Positions 52,900 through 62,200 of a stretch of 64,000 nucleotides of DNA are shown here, piece after piece. The position numbers were made by a program, and so were the translations under genes. The notes under the pieces were generated by a model. The model was not told where the DNA came from. It searched no databases and was given only the letters and a program-made list of their open reading frames with translations. Within the stretch, counting starts at the first letter, position 1, and every line of letters begins with the position of its first letter. Origin of the DNA: Trametes villosa (Eukaryota; Basidiomycota; Agaricomycetes; Polyporales; Polyporaceae); assembly GCA_002964805.2 (NCBI GenBank), contig PUDQ02000143.1, positions 716,246 through 780,245 of the forward strand, in the 5' to 3' direction.

Positions 52900-55664
52900 C
52901 ACGTTGCGCCCCCACGCCCACGATCACGGGATCGTGTAGGCGCTTAGGGTGGCTGAACTGTACAGTTCGCCCGTCGGAGTTTGAACCTAAGCGCTCATCC
53001 GTGCTATGCCGTCCGCATACTCGGAGCCGACTCCCCTTCCTTATCATCGCGTGCGAACACCCGCTCAAGATGGACCGCCGATCTTCGAACAACGCGCCCC
53101 CTGACCGCGGCTACGCCTCCCCGGACCGGCGCAGCGATGGATGGCAGTCGCCCCCGACCGCGCGGCAACACCGCTCGGAAGGGAACGCGTATGACGCGTC
53201 CAGAGGGGGAGGGTACATGGGACCGGCGTCTAGTATGGGCAACACCCAGTACTACTCGTCGGCCCCGATGGGACCGTTCAACGGCCCGGGACCTGTATAC
53301 CCAGGCCCGGGTTCGGCGGGACCCTACCAGCAATACAACGACTACGAGGCGCCGCCGCCTCCACCACGAGACGACACCATCACCGCCATTGTCCGATTAT
53401 CGTCGGAAAATGGTGCGCTGAGTCAACGTCTCTCGGACTGCCGACTCGAACTCGCGAACGGCCAGCACGCCCAGCAGCAGCTAAAGCGTGATCTCGCGGA
53501 CGCGCGCAGCCATAATGCGAGGCTGCAGGAGGAAAACCGCGCGCTCAAGGCCGAGGTTGATCGACTCAAGCGGGAACTGGCGCAGGACGAGGCAGCGCGC
53601 CCCCACAAGCGGCGGGACGATCGAGACGACCGCCCCCCGTCCCCATCTCGTAGCGACCGAGGACGCCGAGAGGAGCGGTTCGACCGACGCGACTATGGAC
53701 GAGGAGGATCGCACTACTCCCCGCGCACGCGCGAGCGATCTCCTCCACCCCGCAACCGGTCACCACCACCACGGCATGGACATGCGCGGAGCGGAGCACC
53801 ACCCAGACCGCCGCTACAGGAGCGGATCCGGGAGCCCTCTCCGGCCCCACCCTCACTCCAGGAGAGGATCCAAAAGATCCCTCCTCGACCTCTTAAGGAC
53901 CGCATCGAGGCGCATGCAACCCCGTCCACGCCCGTGACTACGACCGCGGTGGGAGATAGCCGCACCGCAACGGACGTGCGCTCCACACCGGACAAGCGGG
54001 CGACCAAGAAGCCCGTAGTCGAGGACGTCGTGATGACGGAAGCCACGGCCGCGGCGCCCGCAACTCAACCAACGGCCCCGACACGATCGGACTTCGTCCT
54101 TCCCGTTACCCGCGGGATGTCGAGCGAGGAGATCGAGGCGGCAGCCAACCAGCCAGACGAGCAGTTGGAAGCGTCGGGGCAGCCCCAGTCCCCCTGGTAC
54201 CTACGGTGGAAGAGTCGGCTGTCTACGGCGGAAGAGTACGCGGACATCGACATGGACGCACAGTCGGACAGCGACGAGGACGAGGAGGGCGATAACATTC
54301 CGAACGAGCCACACTCGCCGTTCCCCGACCCCCTCGCACTCCGCATCAAGGACCTCCTACCCGAAGGCGAAGCCAATGAGGTCTACCGGCTGTCCAAGGT
54401 GCAAGGGAAGACCTCGTCGTCGGCGAAGGCTGGGGCTCCCGGGGCCGTCGAGGAGTTCAGGAAGACGACCTCCACCCTCGGCAAATGGGCCCAGACCACG
54501 ATCGCCAGCGTTGTCCAGGCGCATAACCTGCGCTGGATGGCGGTAGTGGAATTCGACGCGCGAGCAATCGCATTCTACAAGGCGGTCATCCGGCTGTACA
54601 ACCACCCCACCATCCGACGTTCCGCGGGCGCTCGCTACCTCCTCCACGTCTACCCCAAGGACGTAGCGGAGATGAACCGCGGGTTCCGCCTCGACATGCC
54701 CACCGCGCGTCCCCGACTAGCGACCGGGGCATTCCCACCGCCACATGCGGGGGTAAAGGAGGTCGTCGCCTACTACCGGAACGTGCCCACGTCTCACTGG
54801 GGCATGGGCATGCGCAAGGCCGACGGCACCCTTCCCGAGGTCAACGGGACTACGTTTGGGGTACCGCATCAAAAGGACGCGTTCGCGGCGTTCATCCTCA
54901 AACACGTGGTCACGGTTCCTCATGGTGTGCGGCGCCCCGACCTCAAGCCTCACCCCGCGCAGACAAAAGCCGGGCTGGTCACCCTCTTCTCTGTGAAGGG
55001 GATGTACGAGGCCATCGTCGAGAAGGGCGGGTACAAGGCGGTGAAGCCCGCTTGGCCCGCCCCCTACTTCTTCTCTGTGTCCCCGCCCAACCTCGCTTGT
55101 ATGGCCGCGTGGATGTGTACGCACGGCGTCGGCACGAAGACGGAACTAATCGCGTACCTCCGGCGCTGGGCTCGAGTCGCCCGCAACCGTGGCTTACACC
55201 GCGTCGACAACGATGCGACGGATTGGCCGGACTTCCCGCGCACGACCGCGGAGTTCATGGACTCACCCGCAGCCGCCGACGTAGTCGAGTATCGCGCGCT
55301 GCCGTGGGGGCCGCCGGCGTTTGCGAGCGAGGACTTCGCGATTCCCCCGAAGCCCTCACGCCAGACGACGAGCGTCGTCACACAGCCCACGGCCCCGACT
55401 GCCACACAATCCGTCACGGCGACCGCATCCGCGTCGATTGGCTTGCCCGACCGCAGGCGTACTCATTCGCCTCCTCGAGGCTCCGCCATAGCCCGACCAG
55501 CGACATCGTCGCCCCGCATCACCAGGCAGGCCGAGGTCGCCCCGCTGGACTACGGACGCGCGAGTGACGACGAGCTCGTCGACTACGACGACGAATTCGG
55601 CTCATGCCTGCCCAACGGCGACCAGCCCATATTCGGTGACGAGGACGAGCCTCCATCTGCGTAG
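52848..55664 (+). CDS. Inner element third ORF, function unknown
   Basis: ORF of 938 aa from the ATG overlapping the pol end. An alternative ATG at 53070 (MDRRSSNNAPPDRGY) gives 864 aa and may be the real start, because the first 74 codons lie over hairpin-rich, UTR-like DNA. Order: Gly/Pro/Tyr-rich segment; coiled coil (LQEENRALKAEVDRLKRELA); Arg/Asp/Ser-rich stretch (RRDDRDDRPPSPSRSDRGR); disordered Pro/Thr part; an acidic patch (SDSDEDEEGD); and an ordered domain of about 250 residues (WYLRWKSRLSTAEEYADIDM, LGKWAQTTIASVVQAHNLRW). It has no signal peptide, TM segment or enzyme motif, so it does not look like an Env. The outer element has an ORF of similar layout in the same place. Confidence 0.75.
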   Translation: MAEPAAQGAAEPHAQRLTRCAPTPTITGSCRRLGWLNCTVRPSEFEPKRSSVLCRPHTRSRLPFLIIACEHPLKMDRRSSNNAPPDRGYASPDRRSDGWQSPPTARQHRSEGNAYDASRGGGYMGPASSMGNTQYYSSAPMGPFNGPGPVYPGPGSAGPYQQYNDYEAPPPPPRDDTITAIVRLSSENGALSQRLSDCRLELANGQHAQQQLKRDLADARSHNARLQEENRALKAEVDRLKRELAQDEAARPHKRRDDRDDRPPSPSRSDRGRREERFDRRDYGRGGSHYSPRTRERSPPPRNRSPPPRHGHARSGAPPRPPLQERIREPSPAPPSLQERIQKIPPRPLKDRIEAHATPSTPVTTTAVGDSRTATDVRSTPDKRATKKPVVEDVVMTEATAAAPATQPTAPTRSDFVLPVTRGMSSEEIEAAANQPDEQLEASGQPQSPWYLRWKSRLSTAEEYADIDMDAQSDSDEDEEGDNIPNEPHSPFPDPLALRIKDLLPEGEANEVYRLSKVQGKTSSSAKAGAPGAVEEFRKTTSTLGKWAQTTIASVVQAHNLRWMAVVEFDARAIAFYKAVIRLYNHPTIRRSAGARYLLHVYPKDVAEMNRGFRLDMPTARPRLATGAFPPPHAGVKEVVAYYRNVPTSHWGMGMRKADGTLPEVNGTTFGVPHQKDAFAAFILKHVVTVPHGVRRPDLKPHPAQTKAGLVTLFSVKGMYEAIVEKGGYKAVKPAWPAPYFFSVSPPNLACMAAWMCTHGVGTKTELIAYLRRWARVARNRGLHRVDNDATDWPDFPRTTAEFMDSPAAADVVEYRALPWGPPAFASEDFAIPPKPSRQTTSVVTQPTAPTATQSVTATASASIGLPDRRRTHSPPRGSAIARPATSSPRITRQAEVAPLDYGRASDDELVDYDDEFGSCLPNGDQPIFGDEDEPPSA
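52887..52994 (+). other. Structured pol-ORF3 junction in inner element
   Basis: In succession: 8-bp-arm hairpin 52887-52909 with the pol TAA in its loop; 7-bp-arm hairpin 52919-52936; the 14-bp palindrome GAACTGTACAGTTC 52955-52968, enclosed by 9-bp arms GCGCTTAGG 52940-52948 and CCTAAGCGC 52986-52994. Confidence 0.7.
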
Positions 55665-55692
55665 ACCGTGGACCCGGTCTAGAGGGGGAGGG

Positions 55693-55894
55693 TGTAACGC
55701 GGGGACATGTGACCACGTGCGTTACTCCATAGACGCCCGCGCGCGTGCGCGGTGGCTGGTACTGTACAGTAGCACCGCTGACTGCGCGCCTGGAGACCTG
55801 ATGTACTTATCGCTTTACTACACACTGGACTAGAATCTACTGCTTGACACAGCTCTATTCTGGTGTGCTCAAGGCGACAACCGTCACTGTTACA
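55693..55894 (+). repeat. Inner element 3' LTR (202 bp)
   Basis: Identical to 45685-45886; preceded by the polypurine tract and followed by TTAGC. Confidence 0.92.
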
Positions 55895-55899
55895 TTAGC
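55895..55899. repeat. Target-site duplication, right copy
   Basis: TTAGC, matching 45680-45684. Confidence 0.85.
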
Positions 55900-56209
55900 C
55901 TACGTAGCCCTACATAGGCATCTGGTTTTTTCCTGATGTAGATAGACGCGTACGACGCGCGGGTATTCGGAGCCCGCGCGTCTGGTGAGGGCAGCCTTCT
56001 ACTACTGCCCCACCATCTCCCGAGTACGCCGAGCCCTAATAGAGCCCGGACCAGAGTACTAGGAGACTGCGGGCATCAGAAGTGCCCGACACCCGTGAGT
56101 TTAACACTTTTTTACTCTTACCGTGTTAGAATCGCCCGATTTGGGGCTCGACGTGCAACCACGTCATCGAACTCTAATCCCCTAGCAACCCCATCCGCAT
56201 CCAGCAAGA
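55900..56209 (+). repeat. Outer element 5' LTR/leader, right part
   Basis: Continues the sequence cut at 45684. A likely LTR end is TTTAACA at about 56106, followed by a T-rich run (CTTTTTTACTC) like that after the inner LTR. It contains hairpins such as GCGCGGG/CCCGCGC near 55957-55979. Confidence 0.45.
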
Positions 56210-57364
56210 ATGAGCCACCACAGCTCAAACAACCCCACGGACCCGCGAACTCCGCGGGCCTCGACTTCTACCTCGAACCAACCCCCCCGCGCTGAATTCG
56301 GCGCGGGTCAACCCGCCACGTCACTCCCTCGGTCTACAGAGGGCGAGGGTGGACTCTCGATACCACAATCAGTGGTATCCGGCGGCTTAGACGACACCAC
56401 GAACCCTACTAGGGGTCGTGCGACTGCCAGCGTGCATGCTGGACGACCGGCTTTAGAACAAGCAGGCCCGTCACGACGATCGGGCTCCGCTGCGAGCTCG
56501 CTTAACAGTCGGAGTCTTGCCAACATTGGGCAAGACTGGCAGGATCTGCGTGAAGGACGCTCGCAGCAGTTGGCTGCGAGCTCGTCAGTGCCGGCGGCAC
56601 CGGCACTGAACCTTGCGCCGTTGCGCATGGTAGTTCGGGAATCGAAGAAACGATTCCGTCTGCTGCAGAAGCAGATACTCGAGGCAGAGAACGAGACGAA
56701 TCTCGCTCTGCAGTCCGCATTAGCGGAATTAGGCCTAGGTGACCTAATGGACGAAGAAGACGAGGAGGACCTTACCGCTCGCGTTATAGCGGTAAGTGAG
56801 GATGCCGATGCAGGGCACCACACTCATCAGCCTATCGTGGCTGGTGAGGATGAAAGCGACGAGTTGCCTATGACAAGGGCAACCATAGACACACATATCA
56901 GCTCAGCTGCTGATCCGCAAATGGAGAACTTCGCGGATGATCGCGAAGTAGAGGATGCACTATTGGATCCTCGCCAGCGTATCGTCGCTGGCCGGATTGA
57001 ACGACTGAGTCGTGCGGGGCTATATGATCCACCGCACACGACGGCGCAACTGCCGCCGTCCTCATCAACCCGTCGAACTGGCGATGTACAGAATGCCGTT
57101 CCTACTCGGAACGTGGCATTCGATCATCCGCAAGGCTCGACTAGGGCTGCGCACGTCGCGCAGCCAATTCCATCCTCGCCCAGCGATTATCCCGCTGAGC
57201 CTATGTCTGCGTCCCAAGGACCCGCGTACCGTCAAGAACGGCCGCCTGGAATATGGGACTGGAAACACCTCGACGTTCAATGGGAGCGTCTGCATATTAC
57301 GGAGGATTACCTCCTATGCAGCCAGCGGAAACTACGGAACCGCTGGCATACACGGGGCCTGTAG
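56210..57364 (+). CDS. gag: Outer element Gag N-terminal part
   Basis: 384-codon ORF from MSHHSSNNPTDPRTPRAS. A Ser/Pro/Thr-rich start is followed by a helical coiled-coil region (RFRLLQKQILEAENETNLAL) and an acidic stretch. It corresponds to the N-terminal part of the inner element's Gag. It ends at TAG 57362-57364, about 110 bp into the next ORF, which lies in the -1 frame (open from 57199). The join falls near 57250, after PPGIWD, where the downstream frame takes over with GLETPRRSMGASAYYGG, a counterpart of inner Gag DPRRPLPASTYGL. I saw no canonical slippery heptamer; a mutation or an intron is possible. Confidence 0.7.
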   Translation: MSHHSSNNPTDPRTPRASTSTSNQPPRAEFGAGQPATSLPRSTEGEGGLSIPQSVVSGGLDDTTNPTRGRATASVHAGRPALEQAGPSRRSGSAASSLNSRSLANIGQDWQDLREGRSQQLAASSSVPAAPALNLAPLRMVVRESKKRFRLLQKQILEAENETNLALQSALAELGLGDLMDEEDEEDLTARVIAVSEDADAGHHTHQPIVAGEDESDELPMTRATIDTHISSAADPQMENFADDREVEDALLDPRQRIVAGRIERLSRAGLYDPPHTTAQLPPSSSTRRTGDVQNAVPTRNVAFDHPQGSTRAAHVAQPIPSSPSDYPAEPMSASQGPAYRQERPPGIWDWKHLDVQWERLHITEDYLLCSQRKLRNRWHTRGL

Positions 57365-59238
57365 TAGGGCCTCGTGATGGTGTAACGATCAGCCGTCTCG
57401 TACGAATGATAGATGAGATGGTCGGATCACCTCCAGAGGGTGATCCCCCTGCGTACTTGAAGGTGGCGAAACTTGCGCCACCCAAGACGTACAAAGGGAA
57501 AGACGATCTCGATGCACTCGAGGTATGGCTGCGAGGCCTCCTCGAGTACTTCAACACGTTGAGGATCACGGGTCCTAGGATGGACCGTGACCGTGTCCGA
57601 ATATTGGGCACTGCACTTAGCGGTGATGCCGCTACGTGGTTCTACAACACTATACAGTCTCCGTCGCGCGATAAGCGTGACTGGATATTCGAGGAGACTG
57701 TAATAGCCCTCTATCGCAGGTTCATCCATAAGGATTTGAACCTACTTGCGGAGCAACAGTATGCTTCGCTAATTTACCGCTCCAGTGACGGAGGGGTCGC
57801 AGCTCTATATGAGAAGCTGCTGTACATATCCGAACGGATGTGGGAAAAGCCTACGCCCTTCCAATTGCGTAGGAAGTTCATTGAGGCGTTACCCGAAGAT
57901 ATCGAGTACCTACTTACCGTTGTGAACGGTATGTCACCTCAAGAACACGACTTGGCACAATTGTACCAAGTGGCTCAAGATATTGAGCAGAAGTCGCGCG
58001 CTATGCGGCTTCGGAAGTTAGCTCGCGAACCTTCACGAGCACATACTATACCGAACACCGGTGCTAAGCCGACGGTAGAGGCACACCCGCAACGAGGAGT
58101 GCGTAATGTAATTAGGAAGCCAACGGCTTCGGCTTCCCGTAATATTACCAGTACTACACATAAAGCTACTATTGGCTTTAAACGCCCTTCGACAGATGTG
58201 CGAGGTGGTTCGGTACCGCGTCAGTCTGGCGTGGTGCAGCAATCCGCGTCAACTGCGCGGATTGATAAGACTCAGAAAGCACCTCTTAAGTGCTATTCCT
58301 GTGGTCAAATAGGCCACTTCGCGAGCGACGCGAAATGTCCCAACTATGGGAAGAAATCCGCTACAGTACAGCGGATGTTCGCTCAGCGTGTCATCGACGA
58401 CACATCGGACGACGGCAACGAGCCGTCTGCACAACAAGACGTTGCCGACGACAATGTGGCAACTCATCTCGAGGATCAAGAGCCTGAACCCGAGGCTCTT
58501 GCGGATAGCCCAGACGATAACGGAGAATATCCGTTGTCAGACTATGGTCTGGAAGGATCTCAGTATGATCCTGACGAGGATCATTACGCATCTCCTGGAG
58601 AGGGAGATGCAGATGAATACTTCATCGCAATGCGTATTGCACCGCTAGAAGAGGCCGAAGCTGAGCCTCTTCGGTTACACACCATGGCGGTTGCACCCAC
58701 GCGAGGGTACAAGCAGGCCTGGTTATACGACAACAAGATACGTTGTATAGACGATCCCGCGACGCAACCTGTGCGCACGCTCCAGGCCCAGCGCACACTA
58801 TGCGCTGAGATTACAATCAATAAGGTCACAGCTCTGGCCTTATTCGACTCGGGCTGCACGACCGATTCGATTACGCCAGAGTTGGCGTATCTGAGTCGCG
58901 CAGATCGTATCGATCTGGCGCAGCCTGTAGGGCTGCAATTGGGAACCAAGGGCAGCAAGACGCGCATCAATTATGGTGCGCAAGCAGAGCTCAAGGTGGG
59001 CTCTGTGAATACTACGCAATATTTTGACGTAGTAGACATCGATAAGTACGATGTCGTGTTGGGAACTACCTTCTGCAGGAAGCATGGAGTAATCCTAGAC
59101 TTCCGTGCAGGTACGGTAGTAATCAACGGCAAAAGTTTGCTGTTGTTCGATCCTGAGGTTTCGACGACTGCGAAACCCGAACCCAAGAAATGGGTTCCTC
59201 AATTCCAATTCGAAGGTACTGCTAAACCTAAGCAGTAG
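57253..59238 (+). CDS. gag: Outer element Gag capsid, zinc knuckle and protease
   Basis: 661 codons. Capsid: YKGKDDLDALEVWLRGLLEY, SGDAATWFYN, ALYRRFIHKD. Zinc knuckle CYSCGQIGHFASDAKC begins at 58291 (residue 347). Protease has FDSGCTTDS with Asp532 (58846-58848): DSG rather than the inner element's DTG, both accepted in retropepsins. The ORF ends at TAG 59236-59238, and pol continues in the same frame. Coding DNA is full of perfect hairpins, for example 58240-58264 and 58648-58672. Confidence 0.85.
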   Translation: MGLETPRRSMGASAYYGGLPPMQPAETTEPLAYTGPVVGPRDGVTISRLVRMIDEMVGSPPEGDPPAYLKVAKLAPPKTYKGKDDLDALEVWLRGLLEYFNTLRITGPRMDRDRVRILGTALSGDAATWFYNTIQSPSRDKRDWIFEETVIALYRRFIHKDLNLLAEQQYASLIYRSSDGGVAALYEKLLYISERMWEKPTPFQLRRKFIEALPEDIEYLLTVVNGMSPQEHDLAQLYQVAQDIEQKSRAMRLRKLAREPSRAHTIPNTGAKPTVEAHPQRGVRNVIRKPTASASRNITSTTHKATIGFKRPSTDVRGGSVPRQSGVVQQSASTARIDKTQKAPLKCYSCGQIGHFASDAKCPNYGKKSATVQRMFAQRVIDDTSDDGNEPSAQQDVADDNVATHLEDQEPEPEALADSPDDNGEYPLSDYGLEGSQYDPDEDHYASPGEGDADEYFIAMRIAPLEEAEAEPLRLHTMAVAPTRGYKQAWLYDNKIRCIDDPATQPVRTLQAQRTLCAEITINKVTALALFDSGCTTDSITPELAYLSRADRIDLAQPVGLQLGTKGSKTRINYGAQAELKVGSVNTTQYFDVVDIDKYDVVLGTTFCRKHGVILDFRAGTVVINGKSLLLFDPEVSTTAKPEPKKWVPQFQFEGTAKPKQ

Positions 59239-59268
59239 GACAACGTAGCGAGTTCCACAAGAGTGGAA
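59236..59268 (+). promoter_or_regulatory. In-frame stop and hairpin between gag-pr and pol (outer)
   Basis: TAG GAC, then a 7-bp stem-loop GTTCCAC/GTGGAAC at 59252-59269. The downstream frame is open with no early ATG, parallel to the inner element. Confidence 0.5.
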
Positions 59269-62200
59269 CCTCCCCACTCTCGTTACGACAAGTCCGGAGG
59301 GTCGTCAGGAGGGGGAGGGAACGGTGTAGAAACCGTTAGAATTCCTGAACGACACCAAGGGCGAGCCAAAGATAGCTCGCCGCCAAACATTGGCGAGAAA
59401 TTTATTCCGACGATGCATTCATCGCGAGGTCCTAGAAGGGACAAGTATGGGTACGAGGACCCATACGGCATCAATGAGCTCTTGGACAAGATAGCCAAGG
59501 AGCAGTGGGAAGACGAACAGATCCGACGAACCCACGCTGGGTTCGTCATAGACGAGGAAGAGGAGGAGCTGAAAGCTCTTCGTGACCGCTGGTATGCGGC
59601 CACCGAGGACATTATGCGTCCTGCGCCGGAGCATCTCCCGCCGTTCCGGGAGATCAATCACCATATCCCGCTCATCGATGAAGCGAAGAAATATCGCTAT
59701 CATCTCCCACGTTGCGCGGACGTGGTGAAACCAGAACTCATAGCGAAAATCAATCGCTATGTGAAGGCAGGCTGGTGGCGACCGGTAACGGTCACGCAAG
59801 CAGCGCCTCTGCTATGCGTTGCCAAGAAGAATGGCAAGCTGCGCACCGTACTCGATGCGCGACAACGAAACCAGAACACGGTGCACAATTTGACACCGTT
59901 TCCGGATCAAGACCAGATCCGGATGGACGTTGCTCGAGCGAAGTATCGCTCGAAGATTGATCTGTCCGACGCCTACGAACAGATTCGCATAGTTGCGGAG
60001 GACGTGTGGAAGACCGCGTTCGCGACGCCTTACGGGACGTTCGTGAGCGAGGTCATGCAACAGGGCGACACCAATGCCCCGTCCACGTTCCAACGTCTCA
60101 TGACAGCCATATTTCGTGACTGTATCGGAAGGTTCGTCCATGTGTATTTGGACGACATTTTCGTATTTTCGGACTCCAAGGAGGAGCACGAAGAACACTT
60201 AAGGATAGTGTTCGAAAAGCTTCGAGAGGCGAAGCTTTTCCTAAGCCGCAGCAAGTGCGACTTATACTCCAAAGACTTGGATTGCCTCGGTCACCGAATA
60301 GATGACAAGGGACTACACGCTGATACGGACAAGATGAGCCGTATCCGGAACTGGCGGACACCTCGCTCGTATAACGAGGTGCAGCGGTTCCTCGGACTAG
60401 TGAACTATCTGGCACACTTTATGCCAGATGTAACGGCGTACACATCGCCGTTATCGGACATGGTCCATAACGACCGTCCGTTCGTATGGCGCGCACTGCA
60501 CGACAAGTGCTTTGAGTCTATCAAAGCACTCGCGTGTAAGGTGCCCATACTGAAGCCGATAGATCCGGCTTCCACAGATCCCATTTGGTTGATCTGTGAT
60601 GCGTCCGTGTATGGACTCGGAGCGTTATACGGGCAAGGACCCGACTGGCAAACTTGCAGGCCAGCCGGGTTCCTGTCGAAGAAATTTACGTCCGCACAAC
60701 GGGCGTATCGCACCTATGAGCAAGAAGCCCTCGCCATCATGGAAGGCTTGTTCAAGTGGGAGGACAAGCTCATAGGACGAAAGCTCAATATAGTCACCGA
60801 CCATAGAGCTCTCGAGTTCCTTGAGGGACTCAAGCGTCCTAACCACCGTCAGATACGGTGGTACGAATTCTTGTCGAGGTTCGACAAGACGATTACCTAT
60901 ATTCCAGGTAAACTGAACAAAGTAGCGGACTGTTTGTCCCGCTACTTCGAACACGACGACATAGAGGAACTAGCCGAAGATTTCGACTATGTTAATGCCG
61001 ACTTGCGGCTAGATCCTGAAGGGGATGATCTCCCCTTCTCCCGTCTCATCGAGCTACGCGCAGCTCGAGTGTTGCGTCGATCTGCGCGGAAACTCGCGCA
61101 GCTAGAAACAGAAAACGCGCACGCTACACGCGTGCAGGAACCAACAGAGGAACGAGTCGTAGAATCGGCTCGTTACGCTGCACACGCACCTATCTTGGTG
61201 ACTGCAGCAACCACGGACAGCGACAATGTGACGCTGTCGGACTCGCTATCTGCGGGTCCCTCGTTGCGTGTCTGGGTAGAAGGAGACGACGGCTTTCTGA
61301 AAGCCGTCAAGTCAGGTTATGTTAATGACCCGACGTTCCAGAAAATACTGGAACGGCCTACTCAGCATCGCGCATTCGTAATGCGCGAGGGTGTGATATA
61401 CACCAAGAACCGTGAAGGCGACGAGGTACTATGCATACCGCGTGGTCTGTATCGAAAACGTGCTCTACAAGAGCTCGTGTTAGACCAAGCGCATAACGCG
61501 CTTGGACACCTTGGACCTCAGCGCACGTCAGAGTACGTGCGCAAGTGGTTTTGGTGGCCCGCGTTACGCAAGGATGTAGACAAGTTCTGCATTTCGTGCG
61601 GCGTGTGCCACACCACGAAAATAAGTACACAGCCCCCTATAGGGCTGTTACACTCGCTACCGATACCTACGGTGCCATGGACGTCTATGTCCATGGATTT
61701 CTTCGGTCCGTTTCCGCCCTCGCACGGATACGACTACATATGGATTGTAGTCTGTCGGTTGACCTCGATGGTACACCTCATACCCATCAAGACAACCGAC
61801 ACAGCGTCAGAACTGGCGCTGGTCTACTTCAGGGAAGTAGTCCGTCTACACGGGCTACCGTACTCCATAGTCTCTGATAGAGACTCGAAGTTCACCTCCA
61901 AATTCTGGAAGGAACTGCATCGCCTTATGGGGGCGAAGCTGCTTATGTCCACGTCATTCCATCCACAGACGGATGGATTATCTGAGCGTAGTATACGCTC
62001 AGTGTCGCAGATACTTCGTGCACTGGTAGCCCCTGACCAGTTGGACTGGTATGAGAAGCTACCGATAGCGGAATTCGCTATCAACTCTGCGGTAAGTTCT
62101 ACCATAGGGTTCGCTCCGTTCGAGTTGAACTACGGGTATCTCCCGCATTCTATGAACGGAATCGGAACGGACACTCCGTTTCGAGGAGTGCGAGAGTTCG

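Larger units (their letters stand above)
45685..55894 (+). mobile_element. Inner Ty3/gypsy chromovirus, complete (10,210 bp)
   Basis: Flanked by identical 202-bp LTRs and by TTAGC target duplications. Order: 5' LTR, gag-protease, in-frame TGA, pol (RT, RNase H, integrase, chromodomain), third ORF, polypurine tract AGAGGGGGAGGG (55681-55692), 3' LTR. No tRNA primer-binding site starting TGG follows the 5' LTR; the sequence there is T-rich, so priming may be unconventional (self-priming is known in some fungal Ty3/gypsy elements). All frames are open and the LTRs show no difference, so insertion was recent. Confidence 0.92.

Noticed and set aside
52848..55664. Third ORF as an envelope gene
   Set aside because: It lacks a signal peptide, a transmembrane segment and a Cys-rich ectodomain.
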